This document shows, one piece after another, positions 29,440-38,860 of a DNA stretch of 64,000 bases. Within the stretch, counting starts at the first letter, position 1; each line of letters opens with the position of its first letter. The DNA is from Bedellia somnulentella (lineage: Eukaryota > Arthropoda > Insecta > Lepidoptera > Bedelliidae). The notes under the pieces are model-generated. The model ran no database searches. It worked only from the letters and a program-made list of their open reading frames with translations, and was not told where the DNA came from. The stretch is taken from positions 248,001 through 312,000 of the forward strand of contig OY755182.1 in assembly GCA_963576735.1 (NCBI GenBank), in the 5' to 3' direction. Both the position numbers and the translations under genes were made by a program.

Positions 29440-32400
29440 TTAGTATAACTATTCCCACACTTTATTCAAGAATAATTAAAAATATTTACATAGACAATTT
29501 ACAACCTAAATTAAAATATAAAACTAAATAAATACCTACTAAAGATGGAAAATTTCATGAAATTCATCGCTCTCGCAAAGCGGTATCGTGCCTAAAATAC
29601 TGGCAGCATTTCCTCTTTGAATGGCTATGCTAATTCGTTGGCCGAGGTAGCTGCCAGCCCTAGGATCACCACTGACTTCCACTAGGCGGGCTGAGAGATC
29701 TTTTAAGAAAACCCGCGCCTCGTTGCCCCATGTGCCGAGAGTTTCAACGGCGAATGGAATAAAATGATAATCATTCAGTAATCCAGAATATTTTCGACGT
29801 TTGAAACTCTCGGCATTGGCTGCAGCAGCACCTGTTTGTGATGCCGACCCTGATAAATGGCAAGGCGCTAGGGTATCAACACACGTTGCATCCCATATTA
29901 ACGCCCTGCCATTCCTCCAAGGCAACAAAGTCATACCGTCCGGTCTCTTGCCATCGTCCCGTATCAACCCAGGGGGTTCCAAAACAGCTGGTACATGGAC
30001 GCTGACAAGAGCCCGACGGATGATATCGTTGAGGGCAGCATGGCGTGACAGGCGACCTGCACTGCGGGGGCACGAAAGACCGTGGTGACCCTGAAGATCG
30101 ACTTGCACTCCACAGCGGCAGCGATGAATTTCATTGATTTGGGCACCAATTCTCAGACAGACCCCCAAACAAAAAGTAGACCTATCGAGAAGGGTACCAA
30201 TCGCCTCAGATGGTAACGCATTCAACCAATAACCCGACTCAGGCTCTGCAGAAGCCATAAGACGAGCACGCTGTGCGGGGTCGGAAGCAGAATTCAAAAG
30301 GTTTAATTGAATCCGTCCGCACAGTATGTCATCCCATGACCTCTGGCTAGCCAATTTTGTCGGGATAGAAGAATTGGAACCAAGCATGGATATCCAAGCA
30401 ATCTTGGCATCGCTCATTCCACTGACCTCGGCCTCACCTAAAGAGGGACTGATAATTTGATGGTATAGGGTCATAGTGGAATGCACAGATGACAAGAAAG
30501 CTGGTAAAGCCACATCGGATGTTTTGCGAATACCCAGGCCACCAAAACGAACTGGAAGGGAAGCCTGAGCCCAGCTGTTGTCATCGAATTTACAATTTAG
30601 GATTTTGCTTAAAGTATCTTGTATAATGTTGTCCAAATCATTTAATGCCGAAACATGCCTCCAGATGTCGCAACACCTTAATACATATGTAAATTTAGGA
30701 ACAAACAAACAGAATTTAATAAGCGTGTAGGCCAAATGTGGATTGATAGTTTGCAGGCGTTCTGAAGATTGATTGAATTTTGAAATTTTATCTTTAACAA
30801 AACCGGGCACTGAATCCTCGTTCAGAGGGGCACCTAGAAGATGGAGCGAATCATCACTAAGGATTGTAATATTTGGGGCTATTTCATTGAATTTTTGTAT
30901 AATCTGAGATTTATTTTCGTCTGTAAGGCTTTTATTTATATATAATTCGCATTTGTCAAAATTTAAATCAAGGCCAATAGAAGAAAAACTCAATTTTAAA
31001 TTCTCAAGGTCTTTTAAAACTATGTTTGCATTTCCACCTAAGGTTCCATCGTCTAGGTACCACACATTGAACTTGGAGGCGAGAGATTCAATGAGTGGAT
31101 GAATGGCTAGGCTGAATATTGCTGGCCCCAGGGGGTCACCTTGTTGGCAACCGACACACGATTTTATTAAATTTTGTTTATATAATAAATTTGAGGGTTT
31201 TTTATAGCTCTGCCAAACATAATTAAAAATTGAAGGTGCTTTTTCTTTCACTTGAGCCAACAAGGCGGCCCGATCTACTGAATTGAATGCGTTTTTCACA
31301 TCCACCTTCAAAAGGACTTCGCCGGCGCCATGTGCGATGTACGTCCGAGCCGAATGAACCGCGGCTTCACAACCACCGCGTGTGCCAAACCCCAGTTGTA
31401 CTGGTTCAAAGTATGTTCTTAAATCTACGAGAATATATTTACAACAAATTTTTGACACGACGCGGCGAATTGTGTTACCGACAGCAATCGGTCGTATCCC
31501 TCCATCTTTTTTTTTTAAAGCGCATAGATTCGCACCATATAACAAATCCAATATATCGTCACAGACAAGGCCAGACAACATAAGGTTTACTAAGCGGGTC
31601 AACTGTCCAAGTAACGTATCCCTGTGCTCCCCGCCGGCCCCACACAGAAGATCTTTTAAATGTTGTGGTGTGAGACCATCGAGGCCACCTGCAGACCCGT
31701 TCTTAAAGGACAGTATCGCCGCCAGCGTATCCTGTGCCGTCGCCTCGGGTGTGACGCTATATTGGTTTGGAGCATCTGGCAAGTTGATGTCACTCCTTGA
31801 AGGCGGATGCTTAGCCTGAAGCGATAGCAGCGTTTCTGACGTCTCTGGTGCTAAGGTATCGCTTGAAAATAATAATTGTGCAGCACCTCTGATATCTCCA
31901 TCTGAAATTTTGTTTTTTATTTTACGGTTTATGTCGAAAGCTTGTTGTGGGTATTTTTTGATGATGGTTGTGTCCAAAGGAATTGAGCAATTATTTTTAA
32001 TTGTCTGCGTAAGGGATAATTTAGAACTTTTTGGTGCGTGTAAAGTTTTGAAACAAAACAAGAATAGGTTTTTCCAGCTTTGAAAGTCATTGTTGTCAAC
32101 CACGGCCTTTACAGCTTTGGTGAGTGATAATGTAACTGAATATCGGGCTCCTCGGGGTATTCTTTTAACTATGGGAATTGATGATTTTAATTTTGACAAT
32201 AGTTTCCAAAATGATTGTGTATCTTCATGGGGGCTTGTATCAATTAAATCATTAAGAGATGGTGATGAATCTTGCAAAATTACTTGAGATGTAATGCGCT
32301 GATTGTGGCATTTTGATATGTGTATATTAAGCCCACGTTTTCCCTTAAAAAACCGTGGTTCACAACAATGAGGACATTTTTCTAACTGTGACGATACCGT

Positions 32401-32560
32401 AGCTCCAGTTTGAGAATTAGCACTCAAATCATCTATAGGCATACCAATAAAAAATCATATAAAAATAATATTATAAAATCTTCATGGACTTGTTTTCGTG
32501 TTGTTCTTTGCAGGGTTTTTTACTTTTCCGTCAATAGCTCAGCCGGTAAATGACAGTTTC
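29440..32560 (-). mobile_element. Single-ORF LINE with restriction-like endonuclease, limits uncertain
   Basis: This covers the 967-codon ORF and its short flanks. On the minus strand a polyadenylation signal AATAAA lies at about 29,464, some 75 bases after the stop. The 5' side is AT-rich up to about 32,490; beyond that TCAATAGCTCAGCCGGTAAA may be flank. I could not find a target-site duplication or recognise an insertion target. The single ORF, N-terminal zinc finger and C-terminal RLE place it in the R2/R4/NeSL-type superclade. Confidence 0.6.
29539..32442 (-). CDS. RLE-type LINE polyprotein: zinc finger, reverse transcriptase, endonuclease (intact)
   Basis: 967 codons without a stop. Residues ~22-45 form a C2H2 zinc finger (CPHCCEPRFF..HISKCH), a DNA-binding module of R2/NeSL-type LINEs. 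Reverse transcriptase motifs: ALKKKDGGIRPIAVGNTIRR (~310), LLKVDVKNAFNSVDRA (~385, first Asp), CVGCQQGDPLGPAIFSLAIH (~433) and FNVWYLDDGTLGG (~465, YLDD pair). Near 785 there is a zinc knuckle CRCGVQVDLQGHHGLSC with a later His. Near 845-870 lies the endonuclease signature KRPDG..LIWDATCVDT (R-PD, D). It is the longest uninterrupted frame in the window. Its unusual CQQGDP and YLDD motifs differ from the R4-like fragments at 21 and 25 kb, so it is another lineage. Recent activity or host co-option would both explain the intact frame. Confidence 0.8.
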   Translation of the reverse strand: MPIDDLSANSQTGATVSSQLEKCPHCCEPRFFKGKRGLNIHISKCHNQRITSQVILQDSSPSLNDLIDTSPHEDTQSFWKLLSKLKSSIPIVKRIPRGARYSVTLSLTKAVKAVVDNNDFQSWKNLFLFCFKTLHAPKSSKLSLTQTIKNNCSIPLDTTIIKKYPQQAFDINRKIKNKISDGDIRGAAQLLFSSDTLAPETSETLLSLQAKHPPSRSDINLPDAPNQYSVTPEATAQDTLAAILSFKNGSAGGLDGLTPQHLKDLLCGAGGEHRDTLLGQLTRLVNLMLSGLVCDDILDLLYGANLCALKKKDGGIRPIAVGNTIRRVVSKICCKYILVDLRTYFEPVQLGFGTRGGCEAAVHSARTYIAHGAGEVLLKVDVKNAFNSVDRAALLAQVKEKAPSIFNYVWQSYKKPSNLLYKQNLIKSCVGCQQGDPLGPAIFSLAIHPLIESLASKFNVWYLDDGTLGGNANIVLKDLENLKLSFSSIGLDLNFDKCELYINKSLTDENKSQIIQKFNEIAPNITILSDDSLHLLGAPLNEDSVPGFVKDKISKFNQSSERLQTINPHLAYTLIKFCLFVPKFTYVLRCCDIWRHVSALNDLDNIIQDTLSKILNCKFDDNSWAQASLPVRFGGLGIRKTSDVALPAFLSSVHSTMTLYHQIISPSLGEAEVSGMSDAKIAWISMLGSNSSIPTKLASQRSWDDILCGRIQLNLLNSASDPAQRARLMASAEPESGYWLNALPSEAIGTLLDRSTFCLGVCLRIGAQINEIHRCRCGVQVDLQGHHGLSCPRSAGRLSRHAALNDIIRRALVSVHVPAVLEPPGLIRDDGKRPDGMTLLPWRNGRALIWDATCVDTLAPCHLSGSASQTGAAAANAESFKRRKYSGLLNDYHFIPFAVETLGTWGNEARVFLKDLSARLVEVSGDPRAGSYLGQRISIAIQRGNAASILGTIPLCESDEFHEIFHL

Positions 32561-33290
32561 TATGGAGATGGTAATAGTCGCCTAGGAGATTGTATAGTTG
32601 CCATGGAGATCCATAAACGAAAATACTGCGCAACTCAAATTGTTTATTTTCACTTGTCAATAAAATTTCACTATTTTGATTTTGACGAAAATATTTATGA
32701 TGCTTGCCAAATATCCAACAAAAATTTATGTAGGTTCACTTCTCAGTTTTTAAAATATATTTTTATTTGTGTCAATTATCACAATTTACCGTGATATCAT
32801 CAGAAATTAATAATTTTAGTGAGCACGATGTGTACGTGACCTAGTCATTTCTTTCAAAAAAAAATTATTGATTTATGACATTTAAATTTTGTGATGGCTA
32901 GCAAAAGGGTTCTATAGAGCTAATGTGGAAGGTAATGTTTTTTTTATTGTATGTACACATAATTTTTGGTTTATTATATTTAAAAAAAACTAATACATCT
33001 CTAATGTGTTGCAAATAGCTGTAAATTTTATTAATTTAGTTTATCGTTTTAAAATAAAATAATATTTAAAACAGTTATACCATATATACTATATTTATTT
33101 TAATTATTATCTATTACAATTAAAACTATTAATATTTATTCTTTACATTCTTACAGTGTGAAAATATTTAAAATAAAACTTAAATATTAGTTGTATGTTG
33201 TAACTGATTTGTGATTTTGCTGATTCAATGTGTGTAAATTTAATTGTGTGTGTGTCATTTTAAATATATGAAAAATAACATGTTAAGTTC
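32561..33290. other. AT-rich DNA, no gene
   Basis: Very AT-rich, with no supported ORF and no repeat I can name beyond short A/T runs. Confidence 0.4.
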
Positions 33291-33470
33291 AGTCGTGTCG
33301 ACAAAGGGAGCGGCAGAATAACAGCGTCTGCACTTCATAGGGCAGGCACTATGCTGAGCCGTACCCTTTTTTCAGTTTTCTGCATCTCAAATAGTAAATG
33401 TTAAATGTATATTTGTTTTGTGTAGCAGTTAATGGAAATAAATGTATTTTCTTCTTCTTCTTCTTAATGT
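33291..33470 (+). mobile_element. LINE-type 3' tail with (TTC)n
   Basis: GTCTGCACTTCATAGGGCAG, ACTATGCTGAGCCGTACCC, then TTTTGTGTAGCAGTTAATGG AAATAAATG and a TTC repeat. The end resembles the tail at 15.65-15.7 kb (TGTGTAGCAGCGAATAAATG). Probably a LINE 3' UTR remnant; parent unknown. Confidence 0.45.
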
Positions 33471-33475
33471 TTGTA

Positions 33476-33552
33476 GACGACAACAACAGTGGACGCGCTT
33501 GGACCAAATTAAGACCGTGCTGAAAAAGGCAGGCGTCCGAAGTATGAAGATT
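33476..33552 (+). mobile_element. RTE LINE scrap
   Basis: Plus-strand codons around DQIKTVLKKAGVRSMKI match the RTE C-terminal region. It borders the tRNA-like repeat. Confidence 0.55.
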
Positions 33553-33555
33553 GAA

Positions 33556-34000
33556 ATATTTTTTACTAATAAATAAAGGAAAGAATAAATTCGACACTGG
33601 CGGGGATCAAACCCGCGACCTCGGGTATATACGCCCCCATCCCTCTGCCAATGGAGCTACCGTGTCAATGGCTTCCAGTGCAAAATTCTTCTATTCTTTG
33701 TTTCCTTTACACTGTTAAGTAGTGTTTGCGTTCCCTACCTCCGATTTTTTTTACAAATTTGGAAAGCCACTTGTCAATCTTTTCACATAGAATGCAAATG
33801 TAGAGAACGCCTAACTATCACAGAATTTAAATGTTTGTGTTCACGAAAACCTCATGTGGGGATAATAACTACTAAATAAAGGAAAGAAAAATTTCGACAG
33901 TTAAAATTTTTCTTTCCTTTATTTATTTAGAAATTTCGGGTTCGATCCCCGCCAGTGTCGAAATTTTTCTTTCCTTTATTTATCCCTTATTTATGCATAA
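33556..34000 (-). repeat. tRNA-like repeat unit, inverted copy with a broken duplicate
   Basis: The minus strand at 33,592-33,667 holds the same cloverleaf as 18.8 and 19.1 kb: GACACGGTAGCTCCATTGGC, anticodon arm near GGGGGCGTATATACCC, T arm GCGGGTTTGATCCCCGC, ending CCAGTGTCG. The flanking blocks ACCTCATGTGGGG and GCGTTCCCTACCTCCGA belong to the same ~309 bp unit. At 33,940-33,990 a plus-strand half (GGGTTCGATCCCCGCCAGTG) faces it. Confidence 0.6.
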
Positions 34001-34001
34001 A

Positions 34002-34318
34002 TACTAATCGTAATAAACTAATCGAGCTGTTTGTACATCTGTCAAATGTCTTATTTTCCTAACGGCATATGCAGCACTACTTAGCCTGCCAGCTAGTGAG
34101 CTAATGTGGGGTCCCCATTGGAGGTTGGAGTGCAGAGTTATCCCTAAGAAAACTGTGTCATCCGAATATACTATATTTTCATTATTTACAATTATTACTT
34201 TATCAACGCTCTTAACATTGGGTAATACAAATTTAATGCAATCAGTTTTTTTACCATTTAGTACAAGATTATTGGAAGCAAACCATGTTTGAATCTGTGA
34301 AACCGTGTTATTCACCTC
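34002..34318 (-). pseudogene. Jockey/CR1-type LINE ORF2 fragment
   Basis: Minus-strand frame of ~103 codons from the end of a reverse transcriptase: ASNNLVLNGKKTDCIKFVLP, FLGITLHSNLQWGPHIS, GRLSSAAYAVRKIRHLTDVQ. It corresponds to copy A residues just after FADD, but differs at many positions, so it is a related but distinct LINE. Both ends are cut. Confidence 0.8.
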
Positions 34319-34899
34319 GTTTCATATTCTCATTATTGATTGATTATAGGAATGGAGTAGTGCTATTATATGCTACATTATACTAAGACACTATACAGCT
34401 AAATGTATTACATTTGGAGTAACAGATTTATAATGAAACAACCCTAAATAGTGTTATTATACTACCCACTATGTATGTACTACCCACTTGTTTGTGTGCA
34501 GTAAAAATAGTTTTTTTTTTAATTCCGTGAAAGATATTCAAATTCGAAGTCTTGGAGATAATGATAGAATTTCAACAAAACATCAAGTATTTATAACAAC
34601 AAAAACTAAAAATAATACAAAAAAACTATAACCACCTCGTTATCGTACCTTGTCTAAAATTTTAATAAAGTAACGAAGCCTTTAGTTTCTTTGAATTCAT
34701 AGAAAATATTTTTTATGATAAGCTACCATTTCATTCTTGCTGGCACAGTCAGCAACATAGTGAACAGTTTTACACATCTTGGCAGGGTAGAGTTGCAATG
34801 ATTGAATTATAGAATGCTATCTACTTTAATTTATATTAATTACTAACTAAAAACTTAACACTAACATACACGGTATGAAGAGAATAATAAAACATCATC
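34319..34899. other. AT-rich DNA, no gene
   Basis: No supported feature. The T run at ~34,512 and AT-rich stretches are unremarkable. Confidence 0.4.
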
Positions 34900-35290
34900 A
34901 AGAAATAACTTCATGCAGCTTCAGCTCGAACACTGCGGAAAACCTGAGAAAAGAGTTCCCGCACCCTGATTATGTATCTGTAGCGACCGCGATTGTGTCG
35001 CAAGTTGCAATATTGTCGCTGTCAAAAGTGTCAGATCACATACAAATTTATGACATTGACAGCGACAATCGTGCAACTAGCGACACAATCGACAGTCGCA
35101 AAAGATACGTAATCAGGGGGCCGTTTCTACGGGATAGAGCTCTGATTGTGACCAACCTTGAAACCTAGATTTTGAATTCACACTAGTCAATGGTATTTAA
35201 ATTGTAACAAATAAATTATAAGATGTAATCATAAATATACTTCAACAATAAATGATAGCCTTTTCTTCAATCTTCTTTATAGTACTAATG
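34900..35290 (+). repeat. Duplicate of the peptide gene 3 3' UTR, interrupted by a MITE
   Basis: The blocks GAAAACCTGAGAAAAG, TGTGACCAACCTTGAAACCT and ACTTCAACAATAAATGATAG match 39,005-39,180 downstream of peptide gene copy 3. The coding exons expected upstream are absent, so this looks like the stranded 3' end of another family member. A 155 bp palindromic MITE splits it. AATAAA occurs at ~35,207 and ~35,248. Confidence 0.6.
34964..35118. mobile_element. 155 bp palindromic MITE
   Basis: Begins CCCTGATTATGTATCT and ends AGATACGTAATCAGGG. The two halves are complementary almost throughout, for example GCGACCGCGATTGTGTCGC against GCGACACAATCGACAGTCGC and TTGTCGCTGTCAAAAGTGTC against its partner. 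Comparison with the empty site at ~39,030 (TTCCCGTTTCTACG) shows it interrupts TTCCCG|TTTCTACG, with a possible CCG duplication. Confidence 0.75.
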
Positions 35291-35461
35291 CGAATTGTTA
35301 AAATAAGGTAACCATGATTTTTATCTAAAGCAACGTCTGTTGTCCAGCAGTTATTAGAGACCTCGTTTCTAAGCCCAGAGTTGTATCTGGTACTTTATAT
35401 TTTGGGTTCGATACTCGTTGAAGGCAATTATTTTTGTGAATGAAGTATATAATATATATAC

Positions 35462-35770
35462 GACGACGTGATAGCTCAATGGGTAGAACACCGGTTAACG
35501 TGCAAGCGACTAGTGTTCAAAACCCAGGTCGGGCCTATACCAATTTGTCTTTTATAAAGACATATATGTGGTTAATTTATCACGGTTGCTAACGGTGAGG
35601 GAAAACATCGTGAGGAAGCCCACATGGCTGAGTTGTACTTAGTCATGTGACCGTGTATTTATACAAAACGGCGATAAGCCTGCCCCCTATCACGTGAGTA
35701 AACTGTCCACGCAGAACGTAAGTACTCTTAACGCCAGGAGACAATGTCACGTGATGTTCAGAAGTATTGA
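35462..35770 (+). mobile_element. tRNA SINE (family T), 3'-truncated
   Basis: Head GTGATAGCTCAATGGGTAGA, body through CACGTGATGTTCAGAAGTAT, then stops before the CTCTGCCAACCCC hairpin and tail. A family S tail begins 13 bases later. Loss of the 3' module suggests a deletion after insertion. Confidence 0.75.
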
Positions 35771-35782
35771 CATGAATTAAAT

Positions 35783-36776
35783 ACATACATACATACATAT
35801 ACTCACGGCTATAAATCCCTAGATAGGGTAGCCAGAGCTAAGGTATTAGAAATTCCTCAGCCACTTTTAGAAAATTAAGGAGTGCGCAACTCAGTAGCGG
35901 CGTCAGTGCCGGCGCCAACACTGACTTCAACTGTTTACATGGAGTAATTCAAAGGGTCATAGCACAAGTCAGCGCGACGCGCCAAAACTGTCTCCGACTG
36001 TTCACATGGAGTTTTAGCCGTTGATAAGTTATTAAGGTGACCACACGCGAAGGTAAAATGAATTCAAGGGAACAGCAGAAGCAACGCTTAAAATTGTTAA
36101 ATGTTTGCAACTTAATGTTAAAAGAGCTAGTAGATTTTTTAGAAATTGAGTTAAATAAAAATAAGCGCATATAAGTAAGAAACTGGATCGAAGACAGAAA
36201 CGAAACTAGTTTCTCTGCTTTGTCGTTTAAGCAATTGAGATTTGAAGATCCTGTGGAATACAGACTGGCATTCATTTTCGCCATATAACTGCACTAATTT
36301 AATTAATTTGTCTCCGTTAAGTTTGCGTGACATTTTTTCAACAAGCGAGAAAAGATGTCCCATCCACGCAACGACAAAGATTGACTACTGACTTGACTGT
36401 TTACACGGAGTTCTTGCAACTGACGCGGGAGTGCGGGGGTAACGGGGGGTGCCGACTGACTTCTAAATATTCGTGTGCGAATATTTAAGTCAGCGCTGAC
36501 TTCAACCGCGCTGTGCTGACTTGAAACAGTTCACATTGGGTTTTTTTCGGGTCAGCGCTGACTTAACTCGAATTTGGAGTCAGTCACTTACCCTGTATAA
36601 ATCCCCCTTTATGTAAGGAAAAGATTTTAAAATAAAGGTCGTTGGTGATGGGTCTCCAACCGCATCGCCCAAAAATCCCTTAAAAGCACCAATACCGTTA
36701 GTCGCCTTTTACGTATACCCACCGGAAGAAATGGGGTAGTGCTATTCTAAGCTGACACTACACAGCATTATTATTA
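35783..36776 (-). mobile_element. Family S element split by a ~720 bp insertion
   Basis: The tail-side half (35,783-35,880) and head-side half (36,602-36,776) of one minus-strand family S copy flank foreign DNA (next entry). The halves resume near GGAAAAGATTTTAAAATAAA, matching the reference order. Confidence 0.7.
35880..36601 (-). mobile_element. Harbinger-like insertion with degenerate MADF-like frame
   Basis: The insert is rich in the motif CAGCGCTGAC and has four spaced copies of a CTGTTTACAYGGAGT-like word (near 35,930, 36,000, 36,390 and 36,525). A minus-strand frame at 36,151-36,363 starts MSRKLNGDKLIKLVQLYGEN, similar to the start of a MADF domain. The right end reads CACTTACCCTGTATAAA (complement begins ACAGGGT). 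I did not find a clean matching left inverted repeat, so the class is tentative. Confidence 0.45.
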
Positions 36777-36887
36777 AATACATACAAAGTAAAAATAAAG
36801 TTTTAGTATGAAGTACAATTGGCGGTTTTATTATCAAAAGCTAGTTCTTTCAGATAATCTCAGTTTCAAGCATTATCATATATAATT

Positions 36888-37263
36888 ACATAACATAACA
36901 TAACATAAACATAAACGTTCACGCCGAATATCCCCGAAGGGGTTGGCAGAGGTACTAATACTTCTGAACATCACGTGACTTTGTCACCTGGTGTTCAGGG
37001 TACCCACGTTTTGCATGGACAGTGTACTCACGTGATAGGGGGCAGGCCTATCGCCGTTTTGTACGAATACACTGTCACATGACTAAGTACAACTCAGCCA
37101 TGTGGGTTTCCTCACGATGTTTTCCCTCACCGTTAACAACCGTGATAAATTAACCACACACATGACTTTAGAAAAGACAAATTGGTGTAGGCCCGACCCA
37201 GGATTTGAACACTAGTCGTTTGCACGATAACCGATTGTTCTACCCACTGGGCTATCACGGTTG
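36888..37263 (-). mobile_element. tRNA SINE (family T), full length
   Basis: Minus-strand copy with its (ACATA)n tail on the left (36,888-36,915), hairpin AATATCCCCGAAGGGGTTGG and tRNA-like head ending GGGCTATCACGGTTGC. Close to the consensus throughout. Confidence 0.8.
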
Positions 37264-37510
37264 CTATATATGTAATTACTAATTATATAAATATATATAA
37301 TTAGTTATTACATATATTTTTTATTTTTAGAACGGTTTAATGGATTTCAGTTTACATCTTTCTATAAATTTTATAATTCGTAGTTTTTAGTTTCAGAGCT
37401 ACTTTGAGAGATAACAAGCGGACACTCAGACATGTATAAAGACTGACATTATTAAACTATTTCGCTCTGAAACCCTGAAAATTTGTTACAGCCTTAAGTC
37501 TTTGGTATTC
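37264..37510. other. AT-rich DNA
   Basis: 5' flank of peptide gene copy 3; no named feature. Confidence 0.4.
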
Positions 37511-37656
37511 GTTTCTATTGATTCAGGTGCTTACTTACATATAATGCATGGATAATTGTGTTGCTATAAATCAGTTACGACCTAAAGTTTCTGTGATTCG
37601 TTTTTATTGACACAAGTGCTTGTTAACAATGCATGAATAATTGTGTTGCTATAAAT
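37511..37656 (+). promoter_or_regulatory. Duplicated promoter cassette of peptide gene copy 3
   Basis: Two successive copies of the cassette: 37,511-37,572 (TTTCTATTGATTCAGGTGCT to GTTGCTATAAATCAG) and 37,599-37,656 (TTTTTATTGACACAAGTGCT to GTTGCTATAAATAGTG). Each keeps GCATG.ATAATTGTGTTGC and a TATA box. The downstream one stands ~65 bases before the start codon, as in copy 2. Confidence 0.6.
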
Positions 37657-37973
37657 AGTGAACTATAGAGTCATGACATTCATTTAGTAACAAGTAAGGA
37701 CAGCTCGAACATATCATGATGAATTATTGGGTGACTATTATTACTGACTATTAAAGTTTGACAATATAATCCTTACTTAAACCAATACCCCACAATTATT
37801 TTTTGTATAGACGACATATAATAAGGTGGTGACTAGCATTTGGATCCTGAAGCCGTAGGGTTGATGCACGCTATCGAAAATAATTTTATTATTTCAAAAT
37901 ATATGTATGTTGGTATCTAAAGTTTAAAGTGGCAATCGGTATACAAAACAAATAATTGTATCGATGTTAGTAA

Positions 37974-38229
37974 GACATACATACATACATACATATACTC
38001 ACGGCTATAAATCCCTAGAAGGGGTAGCCAGAGCTAACGAATTAGAAATTCCTCAGCCACTTTTGGAAGTTGCGTGGGGGAAAGATGGTAAAATTAAGGT
38101 TGTTGGTGATGGGTCTCCAACCGCATCGCCCAAAAATCCCTTAAAAAGCCCTAATACCGTTAGTCGCCTCTTACGTACACCCACCGTAAGAAAAGGGGTA
38201 GTGCTATTCTAAGCCGACACTACACAGCA
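37974..38229 (-). mobile_element. Family S element, full length
   Basis: Minus-strand copy with (CATA)n at 37,976, GGGTAGCCAGAGCTAACGAA and the head GCCGACACTACACAGC at 38,213-38,228. Very close to the copies at 0.9 and 42.6 kb, so fairly young. It lies in the copy 3 intron. Confidence 0.75.
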
Positions 38230-38295
38230 ATGATGTTAGTAAGAATATTAGTAAATCGGAAATTTTAATGATTCCAGGTAAGTTCAAATTTTCAC

Positions 38296-38860
38296 ACATA
38301 CTTACATACATATAATCACACCATTAGCTCCCATTGGGGTAGGCAGAGACTATCGATGGCCACTTAATATGGTACTAAACAACCTCACTAGCTTTATATA
38401 CATCTATCAGTCTTCTCATACATGCTCTTTTATTCTTCATAGTACACCTGACGACCTTTTTGAGCACACTCGCCATTTGGTCCCCGAGGTCGTCCTTTAC
38501 TAACATCACGATCTACATAAGCTCTATAAATGTCTTTTACCACATACATACATATGCTCACGGCTATAAATCCCTAGATGGGGTAGCCAGAGCTAAGGAA
38601 TTAAAAATTCCACAGCCACTTTTGGAAAATTAAGTGGAGAAAAGATGGTAAAATAAAGGTTGTTAGTGCTGGGTCTCCAACCTCATCTTTCCAGTCTTTT
38701 ACCAATTTACTATCATCCATCCACTCTATGTGCCCAAATCATATTAGCATTCCTTTTTCTGTTTTCTGTACAATATAATATTACATACCGCACCTTTCAG
38801 AAATCACGCAATTTCTCACTCGATGACCGCTTAAGTTTTTACTGGCATGTTCTAATGATT
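38296..38860 (-). mobile_element. RTE LINE 3' fragment carrying a nested family S element
   Basis: The RTE tail and C-terminal codons run from 38,300 to 38,542 and resume at 38,694 to ~38,860 (TTTACTATCATCCATCCACT, the FGHIERMDD region). The interruption is a family S copy flanked by a perfect 11-base duplication. Confidence 0.7.
38532..38704 (-). mobile_element. Family S element, 5'-truncated, with 11-base TSD
   Basis: Element at 38,543-38,693 bounded by GTCTTTTACCA on both sides (38,532-38,542 and 38,694-38,704). It keeps the tail and about 150 bases, stopping at CCAACCTCATCTTTCCA on the plus strand. 5' truncation plus an 11-base duplication demonstrates LINE-style target-primed insertion for this family. 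Confidence 0.85.

Noticed and set aside
34875..35168. Open frame of 97 codons
   Set aside because: Half of it is the 155 bp palindromic MITE and the rest matches 3' UTR-like DNA at 39 kb, so the frame is accidental.
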